From positions 1 through 35,030 of the forward strand of contig CAXKVV010001537.1 of NCBI GenBank assembly GCA_964058805.1: a DNA stretch of 35,030 nucleotides, given 5' to 3'. Positions 34,809-35,030 of the stretch are shown here, in pieces. This DNA comes from Schoenoplectus triqueter. Its lineage: Eukaryota > Streptophyta > Magnoliopsida > Poales > Cyperaceae. Position numbers and translations under genes: made by a program. The notes under the pieces were generated by a model that was not told the origin of the DNA, ran no database searches, and saw only the letters and a program-made list of their open reading frames with translations. Position 1 is the stretch's first letter. Each line of letters begins with the position of its first letter.

Positions 34809-34860
34809 CAACTTAGAGAAGAAAGGAAGCACGAAACAGCGAACTCCACAAATCCAAAAT
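34402..34860 (-). other. MED21 5'-leader intron and non-coding first exon
   Basis: Upstream of the acceptor at 34402 the best leader donor is ACAG|GTTCGA, which would end the first exon at 34718. The presumed leader exon, about 34718-34860, contains a CT-rich tract on the gene strand. The transcript start was not determined. Confidence 0.45.
34773..34807. repeat. (GA)n microsatellite in the MED21 leader
   Basis: About 17 GA units with one interruption (GAAAGA). Read on the gene strand it is a CT tract in the presumed 5' UTR, a common place for such repeats in plants. Confidence 0.9.
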
Positions 34861-35030
34861 TTCAGGTGAACTTCCGAGGGCCGAGATTCCCGTCTGGCCG
34901 GGTGGGTAACTGGGAGAATATTTTTATGGTTAATTATAAAGGTTGGTTTTAGTTATAATGGTGATGATGTCTAAATATAAATTTTAATGTATAAAATATT
35001 ATTATTGTTTAATTAGAGTTTATTTTTTAT
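34861..35030. other. MED21 upstream region to the window edge
   Basis: A short GC-rich patch (34870-34910) followed by AT-rich DNA. No gene seen. Confidence 0.4.

Noticed and set aside
1..35030. tRNA, rRNA or CRISPR array
   Set aside because: None recognised on reading both strands; all repeats seen are explained by plant transposons or microsatellites.

Overview
The window is nuclear DNA of a flowering plant, probably a eudicot. It is AT-rich, its genes are split by introns with GT..AG borders, and it carries many plant transposable elements. Three conserved single-copy type genes can be assembled exon by exon, all on the minus strand: COG1 (Golgi tethering, 2475-6887), a YIF1/HRF1-family membrane protein (ER-Golgi trafficking, 27055-28988) and MED21 (Mediator subunit, 32368-34392). 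Two tandem paralogs of a plant RRM-like protein family of unknown function (19349-20635 and 22892-23859) are also on the minus strand. A probable first coding exon of an unidentified gene (840-1010, minus) runs off the left edge.

Layout. 1-1010: first exon and start of intron 1 of the edge gene, the intron holding a hAT-like MITE. 2475-6887: COG1 in six coding exons. 7421-9390: a large foldback structure with about 300-bp arms and a second inverted repeat inside its loop. 9507-9968: a broken GW-rich coding fragment next to a second hAT-like MITE. About 10480-11350: a stretch that looks organelle-derived (weak call). About 11820-18445: a dead Mutator-like (MULE) transposase gene split by a 5.25-kb solo LTR (11987-17241) and again by a 157-bp terminal-inverted-repeat element (18188-18344). 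Removing each insert plus one copy of its target-site duplication restores the local transposase reading frame. 19260-24130: the tandem RRM-like pair with duplicated flanks. 24870-26000: another TIR element and a degenerate exon-like fragment. 27055-31120: YIF1, with a 5'-truncated LINE in its first intron. 31730-32147: a further MITE. 32368-34860: MED21 and its leader with a GA/CT microsatellite.

The genes do not form an operon-like unit. COG1 and YIF1 both act in ER/Golgi membrane traffic, but I treat their proximity as coincidence. The most informative items are the dated nest of insertions in the MULE, the MED21 Asn/Pro insert encoded by telomere-like heptamers, the nested foldback at 7421-9390, the tandem RRM-like genes and the GW-rich pseudogene fragment. 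No tRNA, rRNA or CRISPR array was recognised. All exon borders come from reading splice consensus and frame by eye; transcript ends were not determined.
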